Shown: positions 10,401-19,693 of the stretch, one piece after another | Position numbering within the stretch: the first letter of the stretch is position 1 | Layout: each line of letters begins with the position of its first letter | From: Notospermus geniculatus | Lineage: Eukaryota > Nemertea > Pilidiophora > Heteronemertea > Lineidae | Assembly: GCA_002633025.1 (NCBI GenBank) | Contig: NMRB01000508.1 | Coordinates: 234,154-298,153 of the forward strand | Length of the DNA: 64,000 nucleotides | Reading direction: 5' to 3' | Made by a program: the position numbers and the translations under genes | Notes under the pieces: model-generated | Database searches by the model: none | What the model was told of the DNA's origin: nothing | What the model saw: the letters and a program-made list of their open reading frames with translations, nothing else

Positions 10401-13400
10401 AAGTGAAAAGGCACTGATGAGTAGCAAGACACAATCAACATGCAGAATTTGAGTCAGAATGAACTGAAACACATTTGGTGGTCATGACTCTGACATGTAT
10501 TACAAGTAAAATACACTAAACATCAACGTTTGAGCCAAAATCCGTAGGTTGTCAGTTGCTAGCGCCACCTGTGATGAAGTGACTGCACTGATATAAACCT
10601 AACAGCTAGCTGCCTATATGGTTCCTTTAATTTGGCAAGAACCTCAGTCTTCATGGATTCTGCAACTGTGAGTGAGAGTGATAACTTGCATCTGACACAA
10701 TGTTTAGTTCCTGACAAGGTCAACAGAGGGCCACACTAGCATCCGATAATGACAGCGATGTATTCGTGAAAAACAGATGATGATATGAATAATGAGATGG
10801 ATGGCCTCGAATCATGGAACGACCCGCCGCCCAAGGATCAAACAGAGTGGGTTCAAGCTGATAAACATTTCAATCATGATTATTATTACCATAAATAGTG
10901 AAGACTTTATTAGCATATTTCATAAAACCAATGACCTTGTTTCATTTTTGTTTTGAAAACAGTTGTATAATTTGGCATCATTTTGTGACAACTCTTCCTC
11001 TGAAACAATTCCGGTCCCATAAAGAGATTGCATGATCATCTGTTGTTACTTTGGGTTCCCTACCAACAAAACCTACAATTATAAGACAAATTTGCCGGCC
11101 ATGATTTGTGTTCGATTTTTCCATCAGGGCCGAAGCCATAGCATTATTGGCCCTGGTAAGTACAGAAGAGGCCATCTCAAGCTACTCATGTTCCTCACTT
11201 GGATGGGGTCTTTTACTTGCCCTTGCAAAGGCCAAGGTACAAGGCACCACGGTTTACTGTCCCATGCGAAGGATGTGAAGAGCCAGGGATGATTTATCCC
11301 ATATGGCCCGGGCGGGATTCGAACCCGGGACCTGCAGTTAAGTGGACATGATAACCACTAGGCTATCAAGTGACGATGTGATGACCATGAAAATTCTACC
11401 CCCCCCCCNNNNNNNNNNNNNNNNNNNNNNNNNNNNNNNNNNNNNNNNNNNNNNNNNNNNNNNNNNNNNNNNNNNNNNNNNNNNNNNNNNNNNNNNNNNN
11501 NNNNNNNNNNNNNNNNNNNNNNNNNNNNNNNNNNNNNNNNNNNNNNNNNNNNNNNNNNNNNNNNNNNNNNNNNNNNNNNNNNNNNNNNNNNNNNNNNNNN
11601 NNNNNNNNNNNNNNTCGCATGGGACAGTAAGCCATGGTGCCTTGTGCTGTACCTTGTGCCTTTGCAAAGGCAAGTAAAAGACCCCATCCAAGTGAGGAAC
11701 ATGAGTAGCTTGAGATGGCCTCTTCCATACTTACCAGGGCCAATAATGCTATGGCTTCGGCCCTGATGGAAAAATCTAATACAAATACAAATACATTAAA
11801 CTCACCCAGTCTATGCAGCTAATAACGCTGTATTTGGCGATCAACTCACGATTCAATATGTTTTTTATGTATTCCTTGGGGTTATAGTTATCAATGACAA
11901 CAGATGACCAAACGTTGGTCACAGTTTCTACCTTAGGATGGGGTTCAATTTGGGTGGCGTGGCCTACTCGGCCCTCAGACAAAATGTCATGCCAGGGCAG
12001 CATCAGCAATTTACGCTCCGCTCTTTCACAGTGTGCTGCCTCGGGATTATAGGTCATGCCCCTCGGGAAGAATTTTCAAGGACCTGCACTGGAAGCATGG
12101 GGGGGGGGCAGGATTCTACCTTCGTCCAAAGGAGGGTATGAGATGAAGTGAAACTGCTTCACCCCTCAACGACGGTTAAACGCATCCTTATACCCTGCAG
12201 GATTCTCGAGCACGGAATATGCTAATGCCCTTCTCAAGGTCACGACGCAGTAAGATCCCGTCAGATGAAGCTGTCATTTTTCACAAAATCAATGTTGCCA
12301 TGGTAGCGCTACCATGTGATCAGATCTGCCAAGGTTGTAGCAAGCGTGCCTCAACCCAACCCTACGCTGAGAACAGGGCTTCGCGGCATGGAGGGGACGA
12401 AATCAGCGCGATTGAAGACAAAGCAACGGCAATTTGTCGTGGCGGTTTAGCGCCATTCAGTATGTCACGTAAATGAAGATACGTATGTCAAGATTTGATG
12501 CCCTTCGTTCATCGTGATACGAGTAAGTCAATTGTGACCCTGAGAACCTCATCGTAGAAGGGTATTTACGATCTCAATCATTCCATTAGCACCAAGACAT
12601 GCGTGCCTATGGCATCATTGGTTACTAAGCCTCATCCATAACGGCACATTCAACGTCACTCTCTCCGCCATAGTGCTATCCCGAGGGGATCTCTGGATCA
12701 ACCTCCATCACCACGAACTCCACACAATAACATCTTCTCTACAATCCTGAGGTGGAGAACCAACGACAAAGCACTTTCATTTTTCACCCACATTCTGCAC
12801 TACTTTCATCATATTCCGAGCATTTTAATAATTTTTCTCCGCCTTTTTAGCTGCGAGGCTTTTTCTGCGTGTTATTGTGAGGCTGAAGGCAGCAGCCATG
12901 ATGGATACAGGAGATGGTTCCTCTACTTTGACTCAGTTTCGAAATCACATTTAAGGATTTAGCTGCCAGTGAGATTTGTATTTGTATTGTATTTTTTCCA
13001 TCAGGGCCGAAGCCATAGCATTATTGGCCCTGGTAAGTATAGAAGAGGCCATCTCAAGCTACTCATGTTCCTCACTTGATGGGGTCTTTTACTTGCCACT
13101 GCAAAGGCACAGGGTACAAGGCATCACGGCTTACTGTCCCATGCGACTGGCTGAAGAGTCAGGGATGGTTTATCCCATATGGCTGGGGTTTCGAACCCGG
13201 GACCTGCCGCTTATGAAGCGGATGTGATAACCACTCGGCTATCAAGGCTCTCCGACTAGCCAACAGTGAGGGAGTCAGCAGCCAAACAATAAGAGGCATG
13301 CGTGGGACGGGAAAATAAAGACACATTCCCGAAGTACAAATGTTTCCGCGAATACCGCTATAAATACGATTGCCCACAATCTGTGATATGACACCGACGT

Positions 13401-16400
13401 CGAAAAAACTCCCAGGATGCCTTTTTGCGCATTATCTATCGACTCGTATTTCTGTTTACAGAACTGCTCAAGGACAATTTTTCAGTGGAAAGTTTTTTTC
13501 TTTGTTCCATGAAACGCCTGGCATCGATTTCATCAATTTTATAATTTACCAGCTCATGTTTCGATTTTTCAAAATAACAATACTTTTTGTATAAATATTT
13601 TCAAAAGGAAAATAATTAATCTATTGCGACTTAAACGTGACCTCAGTGAATCGGGTAACACAGAAAGGCCTGACCTTCGAATCTTATGTCAAGCAGGAGA
13701 AAACCAGTGCACCCGGAGGAACCTAGGCTGCCGAAGAGTGTCGCCCTCTATAGAAGTTCTTCACCGATGTCACATGGTCACATGACTGCAAAGAAACGGC
13801 CGTCAAATGGCCGGCGATGACGTCAAAACTGTCACAACATGACATATTGATGTCAGGATCTGTGTGTTGATGCTGTGTTCATGCCGTGACGTCGTTTGAC
13901 ATTTTGACGGCCAATATGGCGGCATCATGTCGTCATGGAAACGTGACATCACGTGAAGAACCTCTACAGCACCTGAAAACATGAACCTATAATAAAAGAT
14001 GAATAAACAACATAATCATAATTTTGAATAATTTTGAATACTCCGAATAATCATAATTTTGAATACTCCGAATAATCATAATTTTGAATACTCTGAATAT
14101 TCTACGCAGGATTTTTTGTGTAGGTTTTGTAAGACGAAGTACATGTAGAAAGAATGGGATGAAATGATGTCAGTGGGTTCTTCTACACGACATAGCCCCA
14201 AAAGATAAGTTATAATATAAACAAGTTCTATTTCAATAGATTGAAACAGAATAAATGGCCGAATTAAACTATTATCCGTCATTATCACAAACAGTACCAT
14301 TTTTATTAATTAATATAAAGCATTTATACGGCGTCAACACGTTGACGATTTTGTAAGGTTTTATAACGCAAGCAGACGACATTAATTTTGAGCAGAAGAA
14401 AGAGATATAAGGATAATGACCATTGTCTTCTGATGCAGTCATTACATCTCAATAACAATAGGAAAGATTCAACGAGGGTCAGAAGTCCTTTTAACACAAT
14501 AGTTTCAAAAAGTACAGCATGAAAGGTGGTGTCGCTAAAATTGACTTGTCTCTGTAAGTTTTATGAGGGGAAGACAGGAGCACAAGGCCGAATTTGATGG
14601 CCTTGGAAACTGAACGCAGAGGTAGCAGATCCTCCATCGCAGAACTTTGGTCTCGCTCCTCTTCATACGCTGTGAGTGTACAAAGAGGACGAGACCAAAG
14701 TCCTGCGATGGGAAGATGAGGACAGCAAGGACCTTATTGGCTTGCCCGTGGTATGGTATTTGGTTAATTCATTTTGTAGGAGGGAACAGACTCACCCAGG
14801 GAAATTTGCTTTATAGTGCAGTGCAGTCTCAAAGCGCTTCACATTCACATCATTACCCTAGCTATAGACGATTCTCAAATTCGCAGATCTGCGCACTTCT
14901 GCCGAAATCTCAACCAGAACCTCGATCTGAAACCAGGTGATGTGACTCCATCCATGATTCAGCAATGGTCGACTCTGATGCAACGTCTTCGAAGTCACTG
15001 TCGTGGGGTTGTCTGCGTTGCGTCATTCAGCTTCAGACCGAGGTTGTAGTTGAGATTTCAGCAGAAGTGCGCAGATCTTTGTCGTTTACGTCAATTTGAG
15101 AACGGCCTGTGCAATCCAGATCAAGCTCCACTTCCCAGGAAGTATTACAGTCGGGCTGCCATAAAGCACACATGACTAGACATTCACATAAATCATCTCT
15201 GCCAGCTAGGTACCCCTTCAACATTTGGGTGGGGTGGGCCAGTTGAGGTAAAGAGACTTTGCCAAAGTCTCACGTCAAGTGGGTATTGAACCTGGGACCT
15301 TCTGACCACTAGCCAGAGACCCGAGCCACTACACCACAGCGGCTCCTCGAATGAACCGTTGAGACAGCATTTATTTCAAGTCCTGCAAAATTTGACACCA
15401 GAGGCCCTCAGTTCTTCATCCGGCATCACAGTTTCCAAACCGGTTTTCTCGGAAATATCATATATACGGTACGAGAGCTACGAGAGAAAGTACACATAGC
15501 CAGTGATACTGTGATCAACAGACATCATAGTCATAATCATTGCTATCAGAAATAATGAACACACGACTCAAATTGTGATTGCGTCTGAAACGGGAAAGAT
15601 GATTGGATGTGGCAGAACGTAGCGTGGGAATATTATTTTACTTGGAGACACATAACTTCCGAGTAAAATCTTGCCAAGGCCTCCCGTCAGATCATGCTAC
15701 AAAATAACAAGATTTTCTCCGAATTGTGAGGTATTATATTCATTTTTTTGTGGCAAGAATTTTTAACCCTTTGGCCTTTGTTCAAAACTACGTGAAATTT
15801 GACTCATCTAAAACTCATCTAACCCATGACATAGTGACCCGTTGTCAGATCTTGGAAGCCAGTGGTAATTGAAAACAATGATTAAGTCTGACACCCATCT
15901 TTAGCTCTCAGCATGAGGTAACTTCTCACACAAACAACAAACTTCAATCTATCGGCGATGTTCATTGGCTGATTCATAGTTGTTAAAGTACCATTCATTG
16001 GCTGATGACAGTAAGTTGTGACAACTGGTCGCTAATAATTGGTGGGGATGCCAATTGGCTGATACAGTTGGTGTATGAACATACATTGGTCAATGCCTAA
16101 CAGGAAGTGATGCTGATTGGCCAATGCAAAGTTAGTGGGGATGCTCATTGGCTATTGATGATCACTGGTTTATGTCAAACATTTACAGGACACAGTTCAC
16201 TTAGTCAGCAGCAGTCCTAAGCTCATTTTAATGTGGTCAGAACGGGGCCACCATTTACAAGGAAACTTCCTTACCTTCTTCCCAAAGGGACGTTACTCGG
16301 GACCGCACACCCCTGAACAAGCTTCTGGCGGTGGATCATAGCCAGTTGGATTGTTGCCGTATGAAAGTTGCTCTCGATTCGGCAATCTGATGGCAGAGAC

Positions 16401-17076
16401 GAATCTGGAAAGAAACCATCAATGAGGGTTACCAATTAGGCCCTAAACATCATGCTAACCCAATAGAGCCGCCTATTTTTTTTGCACTTTCTATCTGTAC
16501 TTATCACCACCCTGAACCGCCATGAAATGCCACTGCATTAAGCTGAATAGAGAAGAGTATAATGAGTCAAGGTGGTTTATGGTGGTATCGGCATCTGCAA
16601 ACATGGTGGATTATGGAGCTCCCGGCAGTAATTGGTGATTTTGATTTCTACATTAGAGGTGATGGGGATTTTTGTCAGGAAGTGGGTGTGGTGTTTTAGG
16701 CAGCTCATGGCAGGGCGGTTTAGGGCGGCATGGGCTCTATTGGGTTAAAATTCCTCTCCCCCACACACAATTCTTCATGATCTTCCTCCTTATCTGAACT
16801 GAAGGAGAGAACTAGGCCTACATGTGCACACTCGTTTGCTGCGGTTCTTGTTACCATATTTAGACTAGATTAGTGAATCCCTATTCCATTTCACTTACCA
16901 ATGCCGACACGTTTGACGATACTGTTTGCTTCTCTGACCTGAGCGAATGACGTCACCGCATGGAACTTCTGATCCACCCAATCAAAAAGCAGCTGGTCAT
17001 TCTCCGGCATCTGGTCGATCTTCCGACGTTTGATGTTGATCTTCGTAAAATTCTCCAACCTCGACCGGGACGAAAT
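7382..17076 (-). CDS. TGFBR3-like (betaglycan-like) co-receptor gene, partial, 8 exons
   Basis: Eight minus-strand exons join without a stop and in matching splice phase: 16899-17076, 16275-16404, 9349-9547, 8885-9062, 8560-8714, 7997-8146, 7616-7825 and 7382-7470 (1,289 coding bases, about 429 codons). The domain order follows vertebrate betaglycan: end of orphan domain 1, linker, orphan domain 2, ZP-N, acidic Ser-Gly segment. Betaglycan is a membrane proteoglycan that presents TGF-beta-family ligands to signalling receptors through its orphan and ZP domains. The signal peptide, the start of orphan domain 1, ZP-C, the transmembrane helix and the short tail were not found. The intron between 16275 and 9547 is about 6.7 kb and holds repeats, a gap and much of duplication copy 2. 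The family call rests on residue patterns recalled from the human protein, not on a search; endoglin or another ZP/orphan-domain protein is less likely because both orphan-type repeats are present. Confidence 0.8.
7616..7825 (-). CDS. Exon: acidic Ser-Gly (GAG-attachment-like) segment and fourth ZP-N Cys
   Basis: The exon is 210 bp, in phase 0 at both ends, with acceptor ctctctag above 7825 and donor GTAAGT below 7616. It opens with VVISKLP, then an acidic run containing YQDDEASGDKMMSDD. Human betaglycan has Y-E-D-L-E-S-G-D at the same place, and that region carries its glycosaminoglycan chains. The Ser-Gly codons here are at 7745-7750. The exon then gives QQFKCDYPKSDK; its Cys fits the fourth ZP-N cysteine. 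That this Ser is glycanated is inferred from the acidic flanks and position only. Confidence 0.8.
7997..8146 (-). CDS. Exon: core of ZP-N (second and third Cys)
   Basis: The exon is 150 bp, in phase 0 at both ends, with acceptor attttccag above 8146 and donor GTACGT below 7997. The product contains LTLADKRCSASENNTHYILN and MLHGCNTRRAEVG. It aligns closely with the human L-x-D-P-T-C...N-G-T-H-F-V-L...L-N-G-C-G-T-R. The two cysteines are the second and third of ZP-N, and N-N-T is a possible N-glycan site at the same place as the human N-G-T. This is the single most diagnostic exon of the gene. Confidence 0.88.
8560..8714 (-). CDS. Exon: juxta-ZP linker and start of ZP-N (first Cys)
   Basis: The exon is 155 bp, with acceptor tttctccag above 8714 and donor GTAAGA below 8560. 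It enters in phase 1 and leaves in phase 0. The first part is a basic, low-conservation linker containing an N-R-T sequon. The second part gives KKSMKVTCFESGMKVTVAKA, in which V-x-C followed by a short M-x-V-x-V strand is the usual opening of a ZP-N module (first conserved cysteine). The human counterpart has L-S-V-K-C then M-I-V-A-V. An imperfect repeat of this exon's donor-side flank (gaataccgctgcccgcatcc) is seen at 8460-8480 and 8515-8535. Confidence 0.78.
8885..9062 (-). CDS. Exon: orphan domain 2, C-terminal half
   Basis: The exon is 178 bp, with acceptor ttttgtag above 9062 and donor GTAAGC below 8885. It enters in phase 0 and leaves in phase 1. The product runs SNDSINMTGVTSMAVTV, then LQGVPLVNSI, then YTEVSLANRISIRLDDT. 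This matches the human pattern S-M-T-M-T, T-Q-G-N-L-V, S-Y-T-x-x-x-V-A-N-R-x-x-L-R-L. N-M-T is a potential N-glycosylation site. The exon has the same length and the same entry and exit phases as the orphan-domain-1 exon at 16899-17076. That is what an ancient internal duplication of one orphan-domain module would leave. Confidence 0.82.
9349..9547 (-). CDS. Exon: orphan domain 2, N-terminal half
   Basis: The exon is 199 bp, with acceptor cattacag above 9547 and donor GTACGT below 9349. It enters in phase 2 and leaves in phase 0. It opens with EIHIIEVHSP, close to the human EVHIIEL start of this segment. It continues through DVVLILLARRSGNIIWKI to LQGKIDVL, matching the human LILILKC...VNWVIK...VKGSLKI pattern. 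The cysteine after LILxL in the human protein is not present here (Ala-Arg instead), so the local disulphide arrangement may differ. No stop interrupts the exon. Confidence 0.82.
9740..9863. mobile_element. Foldback repeat (gtgtttccgccag family)
   Basis: It opens cagtgtttccgccag and closes ctggcagaaacactg, with G- and C-runs forming the inner arms. Related elements are at 27358-27605, 28900-29040, 42186-42300 (left arm only) and 55621-55930. Confidence 0.72.
10071..10255. mobile_element. Repeat with cagtggaacctctct terminus
   Basis: Opens acagtggaacctctctatt and closes with an imperfect inverse (aaaggttcccctcagtgta). The interior repeats ggtgtccttaatt and gaggtgtcc. A relative is at 42515-42668. 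Confidence 0.68.
10256..11116. other. No gene seen
   Basis: The only repeat is a short segment at 10553-10625 (ctagcgccacctgtgatga, cagctagctgcct). It recurs at 45412-45485 and, inverted, at about 58540-58625. Confidence 0.45.
11117..11372 (-). repeat. Family A SINE, full head
   Basis: The minus-strand copy runs from the tail (ccatcagggccgaagcc) through the B box (ggattcgaaccc on the plus strand) to the A-box end (taaccactaggctatca). Confidence 0.87.
11409..11614. other. Assembly gap (206 N)
   Basis: Run of N directly after a C-run. It removes the head of the SINE at 11615-11790 and the left junction of duplication copy 2. Confidence 0.99.
11615..11790 (+). repeat. Family A SINE body and tail, head lost in gap
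   Basis: Counterpart of 1335-1500. It starts tcgcatgggacagtaagcca at the gap edge. Whether this copy also has three heads is unknown. Confidence 0.85.
11806..12057 (-). CDS. Possible exon of unknown product (copy 2)
   Basis: This is the duplicate of 1520-1771, with the same ATG, the same translated sequence and the same GTGAGT donor. It lies inside the large intron between the linker exon (16275) and the orphan-domain-2 exon (9547). Because those two exons join in phase without it, it is either from a different transcript or not coding. Confidence 0.28.
12985..13252 (-). repeat. Family A SINE, uninterrupted (empty site for 3004-3475)
   Basis: Complete minus-strand copy with the intact anticodon-region sequence ccgcttatgaagcgg at 13208-13222. 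Confidence 0.88.
13748..13969. mobile_element. Palindromic MITE (ttcttcac family), copy 2
   Basis: Duplicate of 4013-4221 that keeps the longer right arm (gacatcacgtgaagaacctc). Confidence 0.75.
14630..14722. repeat. Short hairpin element (ggtctcgctcctctt family), copy 2
   Basis: Duplicate of 4818-4922. Arms actttggtctcgctcctctt and aaagaggacgagaccaaagt. The loop has diverged (catacgctgtgagtgtac). Confidence 0.65.
14864..15112. mobile_element. Foldback element (tctcaaattcgcagatctg family)
   Basis: Arms run tagacgattctcaaattcg and cagatctgcgcacttctgcc inward, mirrored by gcagaagtgcgcagatct and caatttgagaacggcctg. The loop is about 90 bp. Sister copies are at 41564-41813 and 52691-52951. Confidence 0.8.
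15268..15345 (-). repeat. tRNA-like sequence (SINE head or decayed tRNA)
   Basis: On the minus strand it shows an A-box-like tggtgtagtggctcgg and a B-box-like ggttcaataccc. No body of family A follows. Confidence 0.5.
16275..16404 (-). CDS. Exon: linker between orphan domains (copy 2, in correct gene order)
   Basis: This is a 130 bp exon with acceptor tttccag just above 16404 and donor GTAAGG just below 16275. Read in phase 1 from the preceding exon it gives DSSLPSDCRIESNF and then KLVQGCAVPSNV. These match the human linker pattern P-x-x-C-x-I-x-x-N-F and x-x-x-G-C. It ends in phase 2, exactly the phase needed by the exon starting at 9547. It differs from its twin at 6070-6199 by one synonymous base (GTC versus GTA, Val). 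Confidence 0.78.
16456..16747. mobile_element. MITE with taacccaatagagccgcc termini, present only in copy 2
   Basis: Left arm taacccaatagagccgcc; right arm ggcatgggctctattgggtta. Copy 1 at about 6260 reads gttgcgttaaaattattcc without it. It lies in the intron between the two orphan-domain-1-side exons. Confidence 0.82.
16899..17076 (-). CDS. Exon: orphan domain 1, C-terminal half (copy 2, in correct gene order)
   Basis: The exon is bounded by a minus-strand acceptor ending tttctag (read just above 17076) and a GTAAGT donor just below 16899. It is 178 bp, starts in phase 0 and ends in phase 1. The product includes LLFDWVDQKFHAVTSF and IVKRVG, which line up with the vertebrate orphan-domain pattern LLNWxxxxxxAVTSF followed by an I-x-K-V-G strand. 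An N-F-T sequon sits near the start, close to where the human protein also has an N-F-S. It splices in phase to 16275-16404. It differs from its twin at 6584-6761 by one base (CAT versus CAC, both His). The exon encoding the earlier part of this domain should lie at higher coordinates, but I could not find it in the window. Confidence 0.8.
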
Positions 17077-17492
17077 CTAGAAAGAAATAGATCGAGGTTG
17101 ATCAGCATTCACATTTTCATCCACCAACAGAACAAATATCAGATTTTTACGAACATGGACACCTGGAAAAAATAGGCCCAAGTTGGAAAGTCCTGAAAAA
17201 AAAAATTTCTCCTGAAAAAAAAATTCTCCACCTCTCGCAGCAGGAAATGCCCGACCTTCAACTTTTGTATATTTCAAGATAGATTTGACCTGATGTACAG
17301 CCTGTCTGAGATCAAGTTTGAAGACTCTAGGTCATAAGTTGCAAATCAAGTCATCATGATATCTTGGCCAAGATGAAAAGCGTGGCGAAAATTTAGTCAA
17401 TGGGTTTTGACACAACCAATCCTTAAAACATGCATACATGAATTTTTTTCATCTCTTGCGGCTTGCGGAAATGCCCAACCTTCAACTTTGTA

Positions 17493-18392
17493 TATTTCAA
17501 GATCCGTTTGACCTTGATACCGCTATCAACAACACCAACATCAAGGACGTAAATATCGATGGATAATTGGCATCTTTATAAGAGGATGATCCATCACACC
17601 CTAATATGGTGAACATCACAAAGTCCAACGCTCGCTATGGCCATCAACGCTCATAAAAATACCATAAAATATTCATTGTCATCTTGTGAGGGTTTCATCG
17701 TCGATGAAACTCAAGGTTGGCCATTGTTTTATTTCTGGCGCCGAGAGGATGCGGCCGCCATAATGGACGACAAGGATGTCAATCCCATCGCAATAAAAGC
17801 CAATGATATTACCAATATGACACATCAGTAAATGGTGTTATTACCGTGCGGCCATAGTACACGGTCGAATAGCAATAATCATAACGTATCCGTTCTGATC
17901 ATGTGCTTTCACATGAGATGTTGTTGTTTATAAAAGTATGGACTACATTTGTGATAGTAAACGTAAAGTCGTCTCCAAATTCCGCAAATTTTCTACCCCT
18001 TTCTCAGGCACTTTATAGTAGAGATCCCTGAAGTGGATAGGGCTCTCTACTTAGAGAGTGCCTGAGGAAGACCCCGGTTGGGGTAGAAAATTTGCAAAAT
18101 TCGGAGACGACTTTACGTTTACTATCATTTTGTGTGTCGTTTTTTGTGCTCTATGTTGGATATCATGATTTATTTTGAGGGCCTTAAAGTTCAGGAACTG
18201 TCTTTGAGTGATCCAAAATAACTGAATTGGATACTGCACTATATAAGACTCATTAAGAATATAAATATATTAACTGGATAACTAGAATTACTGATACTGC
18301 ACAACTAGGCGTTCTCATTTTGCTGGGTTACTTGAATCTGCCTTTGACAAAAAGAAATCTTCTACGAATCAAATTTCTCGCCAAACGGAGCT
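17493..18392. repeat. 0.9-kb direct repeat, unit 1
   Basis: Nearly identical to 18787-19693, from tatttcaagatccgtttgac to ctcgccaaacggagct. It includes a 64-codon plus-strand open frame at 17637-17831 (MAINAHKNTIKYSL...), kept in both units, and a foldback at 17952-18126. The two units sandwich a 394-bp spacer. I found no LTR-type TG...CA ends. Confidence 0.85.
17952..18126. mobile_element. Foldback element (gatagtaaacgtaaagtcg family)
   Basis: Arms gatagtaaacgtaaagtcgt and acgactttacgtttactatc are perfect at the ends. Inner arms include ggcactttatagtagagatc. Sister copies: 19245-19429, 27844-28025 and a diverged one at 25915-26035. About 10 bp (aaccggtgc) is lost here relative to unit 2. 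Confidence 0.83.
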
Positions 18393-18399
18393 TTGCTAC

Positions 18400-18490
18400 T
18401 CCACGGATTCCGGCGAATGTCGGCAGGGGTTTGTGTGAGCGGATGAAGAGGAGCGAGGTAAAAACCCCTGCTGTGGGAGGATGAGTTGTA
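18400..18490. repeat. Short hairpin element (gaggagcgagg family), diverged
   Basis: Right arm gatgaagaggagcgaggtaa with aaacccctgctgtgggagga. The left arm (ctactccacggattcc, caggggttt) is decayed. Lies in the spacer between the two 0.9-kb repeats. Confidence 0.5.
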
Positions 18491-18786
18491 CGGGCTTTAC
18501 ATCATTATTCAAATAGTATCCAAACAAACTTCTAAAACTGCACAGGCAGTGAAGCAGAAGAGATTTTCTGATCAGGTCATTTTTTACTTTCATGTACTAA
18601 AAACGGTTTTTGCCGATTTTTTGGAAAGTCAATTCGGACATTCAGATGCCCTTTGGTATAAAGGTGGCCGGTATCAATGTCAATATATGTGAGGAAACTC
18701 AGCCCTTCCCAGTGGATATTCAAGGAAATATTAGCTCTGTTACAACCTACCCCTGTTACAACCAGCCCCGGTCTCCCCTATACCGG

Positions 18787-19693
18787 TATTTCAAGATCCG
18801 TTTGACCTTGATACCGCTATCAACAACACCGACATCAAGGACGTAAATATCGATGGATAATTGCCATCTTTATAAGAGGATAATCCATCATGCCCTAATA
18901 TGGTGCACATCACAAAGTCCAACACTCGCTATGGCCATCAACGCTCATAAAAATACCATAAAATATTCATTGTCATCTTGTGAGGGTTTCATCGTCGATG
19001 AAACTCAAGGTTGGCCATTGTTTTATTTCTGGCGCCTAGAGGATGCGGCCGCCATAATGGACGACAAGGATGTCAATCCCATCGCAATAAAAGCCAATGA
19101 TATTACCAATATGACACATCAGTAAATGGTGTTATTACCGTGCGGCCATAGTACACGGCAGAATAGCAATAATCATAACGCATACGTTCTGATCATGTGC
19201 TTTCACATGAGATGTTGTTGTTTATAAAAGTATGGACTACATTGTGATAGTAAATGTAAAGTCGTCTCCAAATTCCGCAAATTTTCTACCCCAACCGGTG
19301 CCTTTCTCAGGCACTTTATAGTAGAGATCCCTGAAGTGGATAGGGCTCTCTACTTAGAGAGTGCCTGAGAAAGACCCCGGTTGGGGTACAAAATTTGCAA
19401 AATTCGGAGACGACTTTACGTTTACTATCATTTTATGTGTCGTTTTTTGTGCTCTATGTTGGATATCATGATTTATTGTGAGGGCCTAAAGTTCAGGAAC
19501 TGTCTTTGAGTGATCCAAAATAACTGAATTGGATACTGCACTATATAAGACTCATTAAGAATATCAATATATTAACTGGATAACTAGAATTACTGATACC
19601 ACAACTAGGCGTTCTCATTTTGCTGGGTTACTTGAATCTGCCTTTGACAAAAAGAAATCTTCTACGAATCAAATTTCTCGCCAAACGGAGCTA
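18787..19693. repeat. 0.9-kb direct repeat, unit 2
   Basis: Partner of 17493-18392. The open frame here is longer upstream (18853-19125) because a unit-1 stop is absent, and it is otherwise the same apart from Arg/Leu at one residue. The foldback is at 19245-19429. Confidence 0.85.
19245..19429. mobile_element. Foldback element (gatagtaaacgtaaagtcg family), second copy
   Basis: Same element inside direct-repeat unit 2, with the longer left inner arm (ccccaaccggtgcctttctc). Confidence 0.82.

Larger units (their letters stand above)
14858..15436. mobile_element. 579-bp insertion present only in copy 2
   Basis: Copy 1 reads cattaccaaaccggttttct at about 5051. Copy 2 has cattacc (to 14857) and aaaccggttttct (from 15437) separated by this block. 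It contains the foldback at 14864-15112 and, after it, a tRNA-like segment at 15268-15345. Confidence 0.82.
11615..17490. repeat. Segmental duplication, copy 2
   Basis: This is the partner of 1315-7303, beginning at the edge of an assembly gap. It carries the orphan-domain-1 and linker exons in the position expected for the gene. Copy-specific insertions: about 14858-15436 and 16456-16747. There is also a short expansion of an aataatcataattttgaa unit at about 14020-14095. Confidence 0.9.
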
